Positions 27,336 to 36,654 of a stretch of 64,000 bases of DNA are shown piece after piece. The stretch spans positions 62,001 through 126,000 of the forward strand of contig CAWHCT010000015.1 in the NCBI GenBank assembly GCA_963827785.1, read 5' to 3'. Position 1 is the first letter of the stretch. Every line of letters begins with the position of its first letter. Below the pieces are notes generated by a model that was not told the DNA's origin, searched no databases, and saw only the letters and a list, made by a program, of their open reading frames with translations. The stretch is from Site-B1 sp963827785 (GTDB lineage Bacteria > Bacteroidota > Bacteroidia > Flavobacteriales > Flavobacteriaceae). Made by a program: the position numbers and the translations under genes.

Positions 27336-27945
27336 TTATTTCACTTCATCATGAACCATCGAGTGGTTTCCGCCATTCCAGGATGTTAAAATATCAGTTG
27401 CAACGCTTGCTCCACTGCCACAAGCAATGGCAAACTGACTTCTGTGGCCTGCAAGAACACCAGCGACATATATATTTTCATCCACCAAATGATCGTTATT
27501 TTTTAGTTGGATGCGTTCTTTTTGCGGTGGTAACTTTTTATGAGGTTCTATATATTGCATTAATCCTTCAATATTAAATAAGTTTGAAGGACCAACAGCC
27601 ACAATAATGCATTTTGCCTGATATGCTTTTTTATTGGTTTTAACAGTTATATAATTACTGTTTTGTATGACAGTACATCACCTTTTCTTTCTCAATTAGA
27701 TCAACATGAGGATACACATTTGATAAATGCTTTTTGCCATCTACTAAAATTTCAAGACCTGTGGTTCCCGGTTTTAATCCGAGTGCATTATTAAATAAAC
27801 CTGTTTGTAAAGCAGAAGATTTTTGATGCATGATAATACCAATGGTTTTATCTTTTGCAAAAGGCTTGTTTTTAGCCGAACCTAAAACCAACGCAGAGGA
27901 CATACCGGCAGCACCTCCTCCAATTATTAAGACATCATATAGCAT
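27336..27945 (-). pseudogene. Small NAD(P)/FAD-dependent oxidoreductase, frameshifted
   Basis: A thioredoxin-reductase-like flavoprotein, about 202 residues when the frame is restored, matching a short family of flavobacterial oxidoreductases. The N-terminal ORF (27655-27945) carries the FAD-binding motif IIGGGAAGMSSAL. The C-terminal ORF (27336-27602, GTG start) has the second FAD-contacting motif NIYVAGVLAGHRSQFAIACGSG shortened here to VAGVLAG. One extra base in the run CAAAACAG near 27658 produces the stop; with one A fewer the sequence reads HTNSNYITVKTN and continues without break. The redox CxxC of true thioredoxin reductase is absent. Confidence 0.85.
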
Positions 27946-27950
27946 AAATA

Positions 27951-28145
27951 TTACTTGTTTTTTTGTTCAATAATTTTCGATATTCTTAAGGTTTGAAGCA
28001 ATAATATAGCACAAAGAGCAGCCACAATAGTAGTTACAGCTGTAATGCTCTCCCCTTGAAAAGGGGAATTAAGATCTATTTTTGTAGCATTGTAAATAAT
28101 TAAAGCTACTGCTAGTAGTGACAGAATGTGTATAATAATTTTCAT
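27951..28145 (-). CDS. Small two-helix membrane protein
   Basis: A 64-residue protein with two hydrophobic segments (about residues 4-20 and 34-53) and a basic C-terminus (RISKIIEQKNK). It begins MKIIIHILSLLAVALIIYN, and similarly built small proteins occur in other flavobacteria as far as I recall, but no function is known. It lies 6 bases from the flavoprotein gene and 6 bases from marC on the same strand, so the three are likely one transcript read from marC. Confidence 0.65.
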   Translation of the reverse strand: MKIIIHILSLLAVALIIYNATKIDLNSPFQGESITAVTTIVAALCAILLLQTLRISKIIEQKNK

Positions 28146-28151
28146 GATATG

Positions 28152-28733
28152 TTAAGCTAAAAGCACTTTTATATTAGAAGTAAACAATTTTACAGCAATT
28201 GCCAATAAAATAACTCCAAATACTTTGCGTATTATGTTAATTCCGGTTGAACCTATAAGTTTTTCTATTTTCTTTGATGTTTTTAATACAATATAAATAA
28301 CGATTACATTTAAAACAACTGCAATTATAATATTTTCTATTCTAAACTCGGCTCTTAAAGACAATAGTGTAGTTAAACTGCCGGGTCCTGCTATTAGCGG
28401 GAAGGCAAGTGGAAATACGGAAGCAGTGACTGCAGTATGTTCATCTTCTTTATAAAGAGTAATGCCTAATATCATTTCTAGAGCAATAAAAAACAGGATG
28501 AAAGATCCGGCTACTGCAAATGAATTAACACCAATCCCAATAAGTTTTAGAATACTTTGGCCTAAAAAAAGAAAAACGATCATGATGACCCCGGCAATAA
28601 TAGATGCCTTCTCACTTTGAATATGACCAACTTTTTTCCGGAGGTCTATAACAATAGGAATATTTCCGACTACATCTATTACGGCAAATAATACCATAAA
28701 GGCCGTAAAAATCTCCTTAACATTTAATTGCAT
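28152..28733 (-). CDS. MarC family integral membrane protein
   Basis: A 193-residue inner-membrane protein of the MarC (UPF0056) family with six predicted helices. Typical segments are FTAFMVLFAVIDVVGNIPI at the N-terminus and the central FPLAFPLIAGPGSLTTLL. The family was named for proximity to the mar locus but is not shown to mediate multidrug resistance, and its substrate is unknown. Length and start are normal. Confidence 0.93.
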   Translation of the reverse strand: MQLNVKEIFTAFMVLFAVIDVVGNIPIVIDLRKKVGHIQSEKASIIAGVIMIVFLFLGQSILKLIGIGVNSFAVAGSFILFFIALEMILGITLYKEDEHTAVTASVFPLAFPLIAGPGSLTTLLSLRAEFRIENIIIAVVLNVIVIYIVLKTSKKIEKLIGSTGINIIRKVFGVILLAIAVKLFTSNIKVLLA

Positions 28734-28843
28734 TTCAAAAGGTTTAAATTTTTGGCAAAAGTAATTGATTCAATAGGATTTTCAATATTAATTTGATGTT
28801 AAATTTATGAGCAAAATAGTAGTAATAAAACTTATATTTGTGC

Positions 28844-29413
28844 ATGTTTCAGCTAGGAAAGACCATAGTGTCAGAAGATATCATTGAAAAGGATTTCATC
28901 TGCAATTTATCGGCTTGCAAAGGAGCTTGCTGCGTAGATGGAGATGCCGGTGCGCCTTTAGATAAGGAAGAAGCTGAAATATTGAAAAATATATATCCGA
29001 GAGTAAAACCTTTTTTAAGAAAAGAAGGAAGAAAGGCAATTGAGAACCAAGGAACATCTATAATCACCAAAGGTGGAGAGATAGAAACTCCCTTGATCAA
29101 TGGAGGTGATTGTGCATATGTAATTTTTGATGAAAAGAAAATTGCCCTATGTGGTATTGAAGAAGCTTATAATCAAGGTGAGATCAAATGGAAAAAACCT
29201 GTTTCCTGTCACTTATATCCTGTAAGGGTAAAAGATTACAGTGAATTTTCAGCTGTCAACTACCACCGTTGGCAAATTTGTGACGATGCTTGTATGCTTG
29301 GAAAGGAATTACAGGTGCCAGTCTATAAATTCGTTAAAGAGGCGCTCATCAGAAAATTTGGAGAAGATTGGTATACTGAATTGGAAAAAGTAGCTAAGGG
29401 CCTAAAAAAATAA
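28844..29413 (+). CDS. DUF3109 family protein
   Basis: A 189-residue cytoplasmic protein of the DUF3109 family, widespread in Bacteroidota. It carries eight or so cysteines in family-typical places: CNLSACKGACCVDGDAG near the N-terminus, later a CAY and ALCGIE segment, and SCHLYPVRVKDY. These suggest an iron-sulfur or zinc site of the YkgJ-type cysteine cluster proteins. The catalysed reaction is unknown. I chose the ATG at 28844 over a TTG six bases upstream. The gene is divergent from marC. Confidence 0.9.
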   Translation: MFQLGKTIVSEDIIEKDFICNLSACKGACCVDGDAGAPLDKEEAEILKNIYPRVKPFLRKEGRKAIENQGTSIITKGGEIETPLINGGDCAYVIFDEKKIALCGIEEAYNQGEIKWKKPVSCHLYPVRVKDYSEFSAVNYHRWQICDDACMLGKELQVPVYKFVKEALIRKFGEDWYTELEKVAKGLKK

Positions 29414-29415
29414 AT

Positions 29416-31383
29416 TCAAGCCGTTCTTAATTTAAAAACTTTTTCAATGGGAATTGTTATGATGACTTGTGTCCCAATAGCATTGTTGTTTTCATCATAA
29501 AGATCTTTAATTTCAACACTATATTCCTTATTATAACCTTTATAAAAATTTGCTAATCTTTCGCTGGTTATTGCTAATCCCAATGATTTTCTTTTAAGGG
29601 ATTTACTGTCTTTTATTTTTTGAGCCTCAACTCTTCCTATTCCATTATCCGTTATAGAAATTCTAATAAAATTGCCATTTTCATTCGTAATGTCTAGGTT
29701 GATAGTTTTATTATCTTTTTTTGAAGATAATCCATGCCACAACGCATTTTCCAAAAAAGGTTGTAGAATTAGAGATGGTACTTTTATGGCTTCTAAATCA
29801 ATCTCAGGAGAAATCGTGGTTTTATAATTTATTTCATTTGAAAAACGAATATTTTCAATATTCATATAAAGATCCATGGTTTCCAATTCCTCTGATAAAG
29901 TGATTTCTTTTTCTTTTGAAGCCATTAATATTTTCCTAATGAGTTTTGAGAATTTATTTAAGTAGTAAACGGCATTTTCCTTTTCATTATTTATAATATA
30001 GAGTTTAATAGAGTTTAAAGAATTAAATATAAAATGAGGATTCATTTGACTGCGCAACATATCCTGTTCAAGAGTTATGATCTTTTTCTCGTTTCTAAGT
30101 CTGCGCTGCCTGTTGTAAACAATAAAAGTACCTAAAATTAGAATAGCTCCAAATATTGAGACAATTTGGTTTCTTCTGGTTTCTTTTTGTCTTAGAGCAC
30201 TTACTTCCAGTTCTTTTTCGAGTTGTTTAATTTCATTATTTTTTTGTTCTGCTTGATACTTTTTATCAAGCATATTTACATACTCTTTATTCTTGTCGCT
30301 ACTTATATTGTGATTTATTTTGTCAGAAATAAGGTATCTTTCAAACGCCTGTTTATAATCGCCTTTTTTCTTATATAATTCAGAAAGATGAATGTTGGCT
30401 GCAGCAATAGAACTAGGTACATTTTTTTCTTCTGCAATTTTGAGAGCCTTTTTTAAATAAGATTCTGATTCATCAAATTTATTTAGGTCATATTGAGCCC
30501 AGCCTAATCCAATGTATGTAGAAGTAATATAATATAAATCTTCATTTTTGATAGCTAAAGATATATTTCTTTCTAAAATCTTTATTGCATCTTGGGGATT
30601 TCCTCTCTTAAGATAGATTTGAGCAATACTATTATTGCATATTACTTTTCCCAATAAATAATTTATTTGATTATTTTTTTCTAAAGACCTGTAGTAATTT
30701 ACCAAAGCAGCGTCATATTCATTTTTTAATTCAAGAGCAAAACCTAAATTGTGATAGTTCTTGGCCTCCCCTGATTTGTTTTGAATTTCATTTTCTATCG
30801 CTAAAGATTTGTTGAAATTTTCAATGGCCTGGTCAGGTTGTTCAAGAGCTAAATATATATTGCCAATGCTATTATAAGAAACTGCAATATTTTTTTTAAT
30901 AATCCTATTAATATCTTTCTGTGATTCTGCCAAGGATAAAGCTTGCTGATGATAGTCCAATGCTTTTTTAATATCACCCGTGCTTCGGTTAACAATGCCA
31001 AGCATATTTAAATTTATGATCTGCATCTCTATATTTTGCGCACTTATAGCTAAGTTGTAGGCATTTTGATGAAAAGCAATAGACTGATTATATAAAGATT
31101 TTTTATCTCTAAAAAATATTCCCAGATTGCATAAGGCGAAAGACTCCCCTTCTAAATAGTTCGTTTCTTTGCTCTTTTGTTCCAAAAACCTCATTTTCAA
31201 ACTATCAGTCATATCATTTTTGAATAGTTCTTCTAGTTCAGAAAATGTTTTTGGTCGTTCCCGGATAACATTTTCAATTTGAAAATTAAAATCGGGAGTA
31301 ATATTATTTTGAGAATTTAAAATAACAGGAAGACTCAGAATGAGCATTGTTATAATTATTATCTTGAAGCTTGTGATTTTCAT
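29416..31383 (-). CDS. TPR sensor histidine kinase (LytS/YehU type)
   Basis: A 655-residue two-component sensor. After a signal peptide (residues 1-24) comes an extracytoplasmic region of TPR repeats (about 60-370, for example NSIGNIYLALEQPDQAIENFNKSL shortened to its key IYLALEQPDQA). A coiled coil leads to one transmembrane helix near residues 404-422. The cytoplasmic part is the His_kinase domain with the phosphoacceptor His450 in MNPHFIFNSLNS, and an ATPase with LQPFLENALWHG and ITDNGIGR. The TPR array likely senses a protein or peptide. The response regulator gene lies 17 bases upstream on the same strand, so the pair is co-transcribed, regulator first. Confidence 0.93.
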   Translation of the reverse strand: MKITSFKIIIITMLILSLPVILNSQNNITPDFNFQIENVIRERPKTFSELEELFKNDMTDSLKMRFLEQKSKETNYLEGESFALCNLGIFFRDKKSLYNQSIAFHQNAYNLAISAQNIEMQIINLNMLGIVNRSTGDIKKALDYHQQALSLAESQKDINRIIKKNIAVSYNSIGNIYLALEQPDQAIENFNKSLAIENEIQNKSGEAKNYHNLGFALELKNEYDAALVNYYRSLEKNNQINYLLGKVICNNSIAQIYLKRGNPQDAIKILERNISLAIKNEDLYYITSTYIGLGWAQYDLNKFDESESYLKKALKIAEEKNVPSSIAAANIHLSELYKKKGDYKQAFERYLISDKINHNISSDKNKEYVNMLDKKYQAEQKNNEIKQLEKELEVSALRQKETRRNQIVSIFGAILILGTFIVYNRQRRLRNEKKIITLEQDMLRSQMNPHFIFNSLNSIKLYIINNEKENAVYYLNKFSKLIRKILMASKEKEITLSEELETMDLYMNIENIRFSNEINYKTTISPEIDLEAIKVPSLILQPFLENALWHGLSSKKDNKTINLDITNENGNFIRISITDNGIGRVEAQKIKDSKSLKRKSLGLAITSERLANFYKGYNKEYSVEIKDLYDENNNAIGTQVIITIPIEKVFKLRTA

Positions 31384-31400
31384 CTTAAATTGTCAATCGA

Positions 31401-32135
31401 TTAAAACTTTTCTAAAAAATCAGATTTTCGCTGTCGTGCTACCGGAATGCGATGACCAGATTCCATAACTACATATCCTTCTGTTTTAAGGAATTCTTTT
31501 ATTTTATTCAAATTGATAATATAGGAGTTGTGTATTCTAAAAAAATTATCATCAGGCAACAGGATGTCAATTTCTTTTAATTTTTTTGTCACAACTAATT
31601 TTTGATTTTCTTCTAAAAAAAGTGTGCAATAGTTTCCATCTGATTCAACAAACAGAATCTCATTCAATTTCAAAAAGATCAACTTACCTTCTGTACTTAT
31701 TGTGATCTTCTTTTGATTGTTTTTTGAATGAAAATCCGTTAAGATGTTTTCCAGTTTATCACTATTAATTATTCTGGATTTGAACTTTTTTATTTTTTTT
31801 AATGTATCGCTAAGATCGTCTGAATCTATAGGTTTTAATAAATAATCGAGGGCTTCTCTTTTTATTGCCTTAATTGCATATTCGTCATAAGCAGTAGTAA
31901 AAACTACCGCGATATCTCTGTTGTTCAGTTTGTCAAGGAACTGAAAACCATCCATGGAAGGCATTTGTATATCCAGGAATAAACAATCCGGAATGTTATC
32001 CTCCAAAAAACTAAGTGCTTCTTCGGGAATAGTAAAAGTCTTAATAATTTCAATGTCATCATTAAAATTATTCAATTCCCAAGATAAACTTTGGATAGCC
32101 TTTGGCTCATCGTCAACAATAACTGCTTTAAACAT
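31401..32135 (-). CDS. LytTR-family response regulator
   Basis: A 244-residue DNA-binding response regulator. The receiver domain (residues 1-120) has the acidic pair Asp8/Asp9, the phosphorylated Asp55 in CLFLDIQMPSMDG and the conserved Lys in YLLKPID. The LytTR domain (about 135-244) contains the family motifs LFVESDGNYCTLF, FFRIHNSYIINLNKIKEF and GHRIPVARQRKSDF. It is paired with the TPR kinase. Regulators of this class bind direct repeats spaced about two helical turns apart, and such a pair lies 125 bases upstream of this gene (32260-32294). Confidence 0.94.
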   Translation of the reverse strand: MFKAVIVDDEPKAIQSLSWELNNFNDDIEIIKTFTIPEEALSFLEDNIPDCLFLDIQMPSMDGFQFLDKLNNRDIAVVFTTAYDEYAIKAIKREALDYLLKPIDSDDLSDTLKKIKKFKSRIINSDKLENILTDFHSKNNQKKITISTEGKLIFLKLNEILFVESDGNYCTLFLEENQKLVVTKKLKEIDILLPDDNFFRIHNSYIINLNKIKEFLKTEGYVVMESGHRIPVARQRKSDFLEKF

Positions 32136-32259
32136 ATAATTAAGATTCCATTTATAAAATTAGAATATTATCGCGGTTTACCACAATAATATCTTCAAAT
32201 AGTGTGTATTTATCTGCAAATTACACAATTAGTATAGAATTCTTCTGATAAACCTCATT

Positions 32260-32294
32260 ACCAATTATACAATGTTTTAAACCAACTATACAAT
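32260..32294 (+). promoter_or_regulatory. 21-base-spaced direct repeats, candidate LytTR binding site
   Basis: ACCAATTATACAAT (32260-32273) and ACCAACTATACAAT (32281-32294) agree at 13 of 14 positions and are exactly 21 bases apart, two helical turns. This is the layout of LytTR regulator sites. It lies between the LytTR gene and a possible short transcript. Confidence 0.55.
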
Positions 32295-32296
32295 AT

Positions 32297-32320
32297 ATTA
32301 GACAAGTTAGTCTAATTTTA
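32297..32320 (+). promoter_or_regulatory. Inverted repeat and weak -7 box next to the LytTR-like site
   Basis: ATTAGAC aagtta GTCTAAT (32297-32316) is a perfect 7-bp inverted repeat. Its right end runs into TAATTTTA (32313-32320), one base off the TAnnTTTG -7 element. No -33 TTG is seen, which fits an activator-dependent promoter. Confidence 0.35.
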
Positions 32321-32326
32321 TGGATA

Positions 32327-32456
32327 TTCGTCATGTTATTATTTCAGCCTTTTGGGTTGACTAAAAATAACAAAGTGACTTTGTGGGATTAGTCACTTTA
32401 ATGATTAAATGCTATTAATCAATTGAAAAGCCAGAGGATTTCTGGCTTTTTTCAAT
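32327..32456 (+). ncRNA. Candidate short structured RNA ending in a strong terminator
   Basis: No ORF of usable length covers this stretch. It contains a 9-bp hairpin (AAAGTGACT 32372-32380 with AGTCACTTT 32391-32399), and TGACTAA (32358-32364) can pair instead with TTAGTCA (32389-32395), so two folds exclude each other. A terminator hairpin closes the unit. A 14-codon ORF (32320-32364) overlaps the start but would need a transcript beginning before the proposed -7 box. The 5' end is inferred only. It could alternatively be a leader. Confidence 0.4.
32422..32456 (+). terminator. Strong terminator far from any annotated gene end
   Basis: ATTGAAAAGCCAGA and TCTGGCTTTTTTCAAT form a hairpin with a 5-base loop and a run of six T. 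It sits upstream of both divergent neighbours, so it does not end a known gene. Confidence 0.8.
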
Positions 32457-32890
32457 CCCAAGATATCTCTCTTCAAATTCATCATATATTAGCGATTCTC
32501 TTTTTTGCGATAATTGAACTAATCTCATCTCAGCTGCTTTATCACATAGATTTGTCGGTTAAAATCACAGAATAATTTCGATAAATATTGTTATTTAAAA
32601 ATCCAAATCATTATCAAATGTTTTTTCTCATAAATTTTTAATGATTCCTTTTTTAGGAAACCCTTATTTTATCACTTGCCAGCGGTTTTAACATATGATA
32701 AAATGCAGATATACAGGCAGTTAGAATATTTAATAAATAAATTAAAATGTAAGAATAAACACACGTCTTGTTAAAAACTTGTGGACAATGTTTATAAAAT
32801 TACCTTTCATTTTATAGCTCAAATTTGAATCTTTGTTCAATCCAAAAAGTTTAAAAATCAGTTTAATTATTAAAAATAAAGTAACACACT
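32457..32890. other. Long nrdB upstream region, no recognised element
   Basis: A 434-base AT-rich gap before nrdB. I saw no NrdR-type palindrome, tRNA or convincing small ORF. One DnaA-box-like sequence (TGTGGACAA, 32780-32788) is present but isolated. Confidence 0.45.
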
Positions 32891-33871
32891 ATGTCTCAAC
32901 ATGTTGAACCAATTTTACAAGAAAATAAGGATAGATTCGTAATTTTTCCAATTCAACATCATGACATTTGGGAATGGTATAAAAAACAAGAAGCGAGTTT
33001 TTGGACTGCGGAGGAAATAGACCTGCATCAGGATCTATCCGATTGGGCGACTAAGTTGACTGATGACGAGCGTTACTTTATTAAACATATCTTGGCATTT
33101 TTTGCGGCTAGTGATGGGATTGTTAATGAAAATCTAGCCGAGAATTTTGTTAGTGAAGTTCAATATAGTGAGGCTAAATTCTTCTATGGATTTCAAATCA
33201 TGATGGAGAATATTCATTCTGAAGTATATTCTCTTCTTATTGATACTTATGTTAAGGATGAGAAAGAAAAGAACATTCTATTCAATGCCATTGAAAATTT
33301 TCCTGCAATCAAAGAAAAGGCGGATTGGGCTTTAAAGTGGATCGATTCTCCAAGTTTTGCTGAAAGACTAATTGCATTCGCTGCAGTAGAAGGAATTTTC
33401 TTTTCTGGTAGTTTCTGTTCTATTTTTTGGTTAAAAAAGAGAGGGCTTTTACCGGGATTGACATTTTCCAACGAATTAATCTCACGCGATGAGGGATTGC
33501 ATTGTGATTTTGCTGTCCATTTGCATAATCATCATATAGTAAATAAAGTTCCAAAAGAAAAAATTACCCATATTCTTACCAATGCACTGGATATTGAAAG
33601 AGGATTTATTACAGAATCCTTACCGGTAAGTTTAATAGGTATGAATTCAAAACTCATGACCCAATATCTTGAATTCGTAACTGATAGGTTATTGGTAGAA
33701 TTCGGCTGCGATAAAGTTTATAACTCTACAAATCCATTTGATTTTATGGATATGATATCTCTGCAAGGGAAGACAAATTTCTTTGAAAAACGAGTCTCAG
33801 AATATCAGAAAGCTGGAGTGATGAATAAGGAGGTAGAAGAAGATAAATTCAGTTTTGATGCTGATTTTTAA
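32891..33871 (+). CDS. nrdB: Ribonucleotide reductase class I small subunit
   Basis: The radical-generating R2 subunit, 326 residues, of the eukaryote-like class Ia type. Iron ligands lie in FFAASDGIVNENLAENF, the EAKFFYGFQIMMENIHSE helix and GLHCDFAVHLHNHH. The radical tyrosine is the Tyr in HSEVYSLLID. The C-terminal peptide FSFDADF is the tail that docks on the large subunit. nrdA follows 176 bases downstream on the same strand, so the two are probably co-regulated although the gap allows a second promoter. Confidence 0.96.
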   Translation: MSQHVEPILQENKDRFVIFPIQHHDIWEWYKKQEASFWTAEEIDLHQDLSDWATKLTDDERYFIKHILAFFAASDGIVNENLAENFVSEVQYSEAKFFYGFQIMMENIHSEVYSLLIDTYVKDEKEKNILFNAIENFPAIKEKADWALKWIDSPSFAERLIAFAAVEGIFFSGSFCSIFWLKKRGLLPGLTFSNELISRDEGLHCDFAVHLHNHHIVNKVPKEKITHILTNALDIERGFITESLPVSLIGMNSKLMTQYLEFVTDRLLVEFGCDKVYNSTNPFDFMDMISLQGKTNFFEKRVSEYQKAGVMNKEVEEDKFSFDADF

Positions 33872-34047
33872 TCTGTAGATATCCTAATAGTTTTAAGAAT
33901 TGATCTTTAACTGGTAGTTTAATACTAATCAGAAGTAACAGAATTGACAAATTTTTTTAGCCCAATTCAAAAATTAGTAAAAAATAGCAAATAATCTAAC
34001 CACAATTCTGACGTAAAATTCAGAATTACCTAAAAAAAATAATGTAA

Positions 34048-36516
34048 ATGTTTGTAGTAAAAAGAGATGGCAAGAAGGAACCAATGATGTTCGATAAGAT
34101 CACAGCTAGAGTAAGAAAGCTGTGTTATGGATTGAATGAACTTGTAGATCCTGTTAAAGTAGCAATGCGGGTTATTGAAGGTTTGTACGACGGAGTTACA
34201 ACAAGTGAATTGGATAATCTTGCTGCCGAAATTGCTGCAACTTTAACTACTGCACATCCTGATTATGCCAAACTAGCTGCTAGAATTTCTGTTTCCAATT
34301 TACACAAGAACACTAAGAAAACTTTTAGTGAAGTAATGGAAGATCTGTATACATATGTTAATCCAAGAACAGGCAAAAAGGCGCCTCTATTGGCTGACGA
34401 CGTTTATACGGTTATTATGGATAATAAAGAGAAGTTAGATTCTACAATTATTTATAATAGAGATTTTGGGTATGATTATTTTGGATTTAAAACTTTAGAG
34501 CGTTCCTATCTTTTAAAATTGAATGGTAAAATAGCTGAAAGACCTCAGCACATGTTGATGCGTGTTTCAATTGGGATTCATTTAGAGGATATTGATTCTG
34601 CCATTGAAACCTATGAGTTAATGTCTAAAAAATATTTTACTCACGCTACACCTACCTTGTTCAATTCAGGGACACCTAAACCTCAAATGTCATCATGTTT
34701 CTTATTAACAATGAAAGAGGATAGTATTGATGGTATTTACGATACATTAAAACAAACCGCCAAAATTTCTCAATCGGCTGGAGGAATAGGATTGGCAATT
34801 CATGATATTCGTGCTACCGGAAGCTATATAGGAGGAACTAATGGAACATCCAACGGGATTGTACCTATGCTTCAGGTATTCAACGATACGGCTCGATATG
34901 TAGATCAAGGAGGAGGCAAGCGCAAAGGTAGTTTTGCAATCTATCTTGAACCATGGCACGCCGATGTATTTGAGTTCTTAGATCTTAAGAAAAACCATGG
35001 TAAAGAAGAAATGAGGGCAAGAGATCTGTTTTATGCGATGTGGATCCCAGATCTTTTTATGAAGAGAGTTCAGGACAATGATCAATGGACCTTAATGTGT
35101 CCAAACGAATGTCCCGGATTGGCAGATACGCATAGCGAAGAATTTGAAACCTTGTATACAAAATATGAAACAGAAGGTAAAGGAAGAAAGACAATAAAAG
35201 CTCGTGATCTTTGGGAGAAAATAATGGAATCTCAAATAGAGACAGGCACGCCTTACATGTTGTATAAAGACGCTGCCAACAGTAAATCTAATCAGAAAAA
35301 TTTAGGGACCATTCGGTCATCAAATCTATGTACCGAGATTCTTGAATACACATCTCCTGATGAGATCGCAGTTTGCAATTTAGCCTCCATTGCACTACCT
35401 ATGTTTATCAAAAATGGCGAATTTGACCACAAGGAGTTATTCAGAATTACAAAACGAGTCACCAAAAATTTGAATAGAGTAATCGAAAGGAACTATTATC
35501 CGGTTAAAGAAGCTGAAAATTCAAACTTAAGACATAGACCCATTGGCCTGGGCGTACAGGGATTGGCTGATACTTTTATTAAATTAAGACTGCCATTCAC
35601 AAGTGACGAGGCAAAGCAATTAAATGAGGAAATATTTGAAACACTTTATTTTGCTGCCGTTACTGCGAGTATGGAAGAAGCAGAAAAAGATGGTCCATAC
35701 CAAACTTATGAAGGATCTCCTATCAGTAAAGGTGAATTTCAGCATAATTTATGGGGATTAAAGGATGATGAATTAAGCGGTCGTTGGGAATGGGAAAAAC
35801 TCCGAAAAGATATCAAAAAACATGGAGTTAGAAACTCACTTTTGGTTGCTCCTATGCCAACAGCGTCAACTTCTCAGATATTAGGGAATAATGAGTGTTT
35901 TGAACCTTATACATCCAATATTTATACTCGAAGAGTGCTATCAGGCGAATTTATAGTGGTCAACAAGCATTTATTGGAAGATCTCGTCAGTTTAGGATTA
36001 TGGAATGATGGATTGAAACAGGAAATCATGAGGGCCAATGGATCTGTCCAAAATATTGAAAGTATACCTGAAGATATCAAGGAATTATATAAAACTGTTT
36101 GGGAACTTAGTATGAAGGATATCATTGATATGTCCAGACAACGTGGCTATTTCATTGATCAATCTCAATCATTGAATCTGTTTTTAGAAGGTGCCACCAT
36201 GGCAAAACTTACATCGATGCATTTTTATGCCTGGAAAAGCGGATTGAAAACAGGTATGTACTATTTACGCACAAAAAGCGCAGTAGATGCCATTAAATTC
36301 ACTCTGGACAATGAAAAGAAAGAAGAACCTGTTTCAGAAGTAATTGAAACTGACGATAAAATAGTAAACAAACAACAGCAAAAAGCAGCCATAACTGCAG
36401 CAAAGTTTGTTCAGGAAACCACAGAAGTTGAGCCAATGTCGGCTGAAGAAATGAAAGCTTTGATCGCTCAGGCCAAAGAAGCGGAGGGCGATGACTGTTT
36501 AATGTGTGGTTCTTAA
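34048..36516 (+). CDS. nrdA: Ribonucleotide reductase class I large subunit
   Basis: The catalytic R1 subunit, 822 residues, reducing ribonucleoside diphosphates. The N-terminal ATP-cone (residues 1-90, FVVKRDGKKEPMMFDKI) gives overall allosteric control. Active-site parts are STPTLFNSGTPKPQMSSCF-type sequence (here ATPTLFNSG and MSSCFLL), the loop SNLCTEILEYTSPDEIAVCNLAS seen as NLCTEI and AVCNLAS, and PMPTASTSQILGNNE. The C-terminal redox pair is in DDCLMCGS. A region of about 50 residues before the tail is a flexible Glu/Lys linker. A terminator follows at 36555. Confidence 0.96.
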   Translation: MFVVKRDGKKEPMMFDKITARVRKLCYGLNELVDPVKVAMRVIEGLYDGVTTSELDNLAAEIAATLTTAHPDYAKLAARISVSNLHKNTKKTFSEVMEDLYTYVNPRTGKKAPLLADDVYTVIMDNKEKLDSTIIYNRDFGYDYFGFKTLERSYLLKLNGKIAERPQHMLMRVSIGIHLEDIDSAIETYELMSKKYFTHATPTLFNSGTPKPQMSSCFLLTMKEDSIDGIYDTLKQTAKISQSAGGIGLAIHDIRATGSYIGGTNGTSNGIVPMLQVFNDTARYVDQGGGKRKGSFAIYLEPWHADVFEFLDLKKNHGKEEMRARDLFYAMWIPDLFMKRVQDNDQWTLMCPNECPGLADTHSEEFETLYTKYETEGKGRKTIKARDLWEKIMESQIETGTPYMLYKDAANSKSNQKNLGTIRSSNLCTEILEYTSPDEIAVCNLASIALPMFIKNGEFDHKELFRITKRVTKNLNRVIERNYYPVKEAENSNLRHRPIGLGVQGLADTFIKLRLPFTSDEAKQLNEEIFETLYFAAVTASMEEAEKDGPYQTYEGSPISKGEFQHNLWGLKDDELSGRWEWEKLRKDIKKHGVRNSLLVAPMPTASTSQILGNNECFEPYTSNIYTRRVLSGEFIVVNKHLLEDLVSLGLWNDGLKQEIMRANGSVQNIESIPEDIKELYKTVWELSMKDIIDMSRQRGYFIDQSQSLNLFLEGATMAKLTSMHFYAWKSGLKTGMYYLRTKSAVDAIKFTLDNEKKEEPVSEVIETDDKIVNKQQQKAAITAAKFVQETTEVEPMSAEEMKALIAQAKEAEGDDCLMCGS

Positions 36517-36554
36517 TATTTCCTGTTAATTCAGGAACCTACTTAAGTGTTAGA

Positions 36555-36583
36555 AAAACACCTCTTTTTGAGGTGTTTTTTTA
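36555..36583 (+). terminator. Terminator after nrdA
   Basis: AAAACACCTC and GAGGTGTTTT pair over a 5-base T loop, followed by a T run. Confidence 0.88.
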
Positions 36584-36654
36584 TTTTAGATTTTCTAGTA
36601 TTGAAATTATATTAACTTTGAGTTTTTAAATTCAGATTTAATCCAAAGAATTTA

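Noticed and set aside
32320..32364. 14-codon leader peptide gene
   Set aside because: Its ATG overlaps the proposed -7 box, so it would not be on the transcript, and it shows no run of a regulatory amino acid.
32780..32788. DnaA box upstream of nrdB
   Set aside because: TGTGGACAA is one base off the consensus and isolated; a single near-match in AT-rich DNA is not evidence of an origin or of DnaA control.
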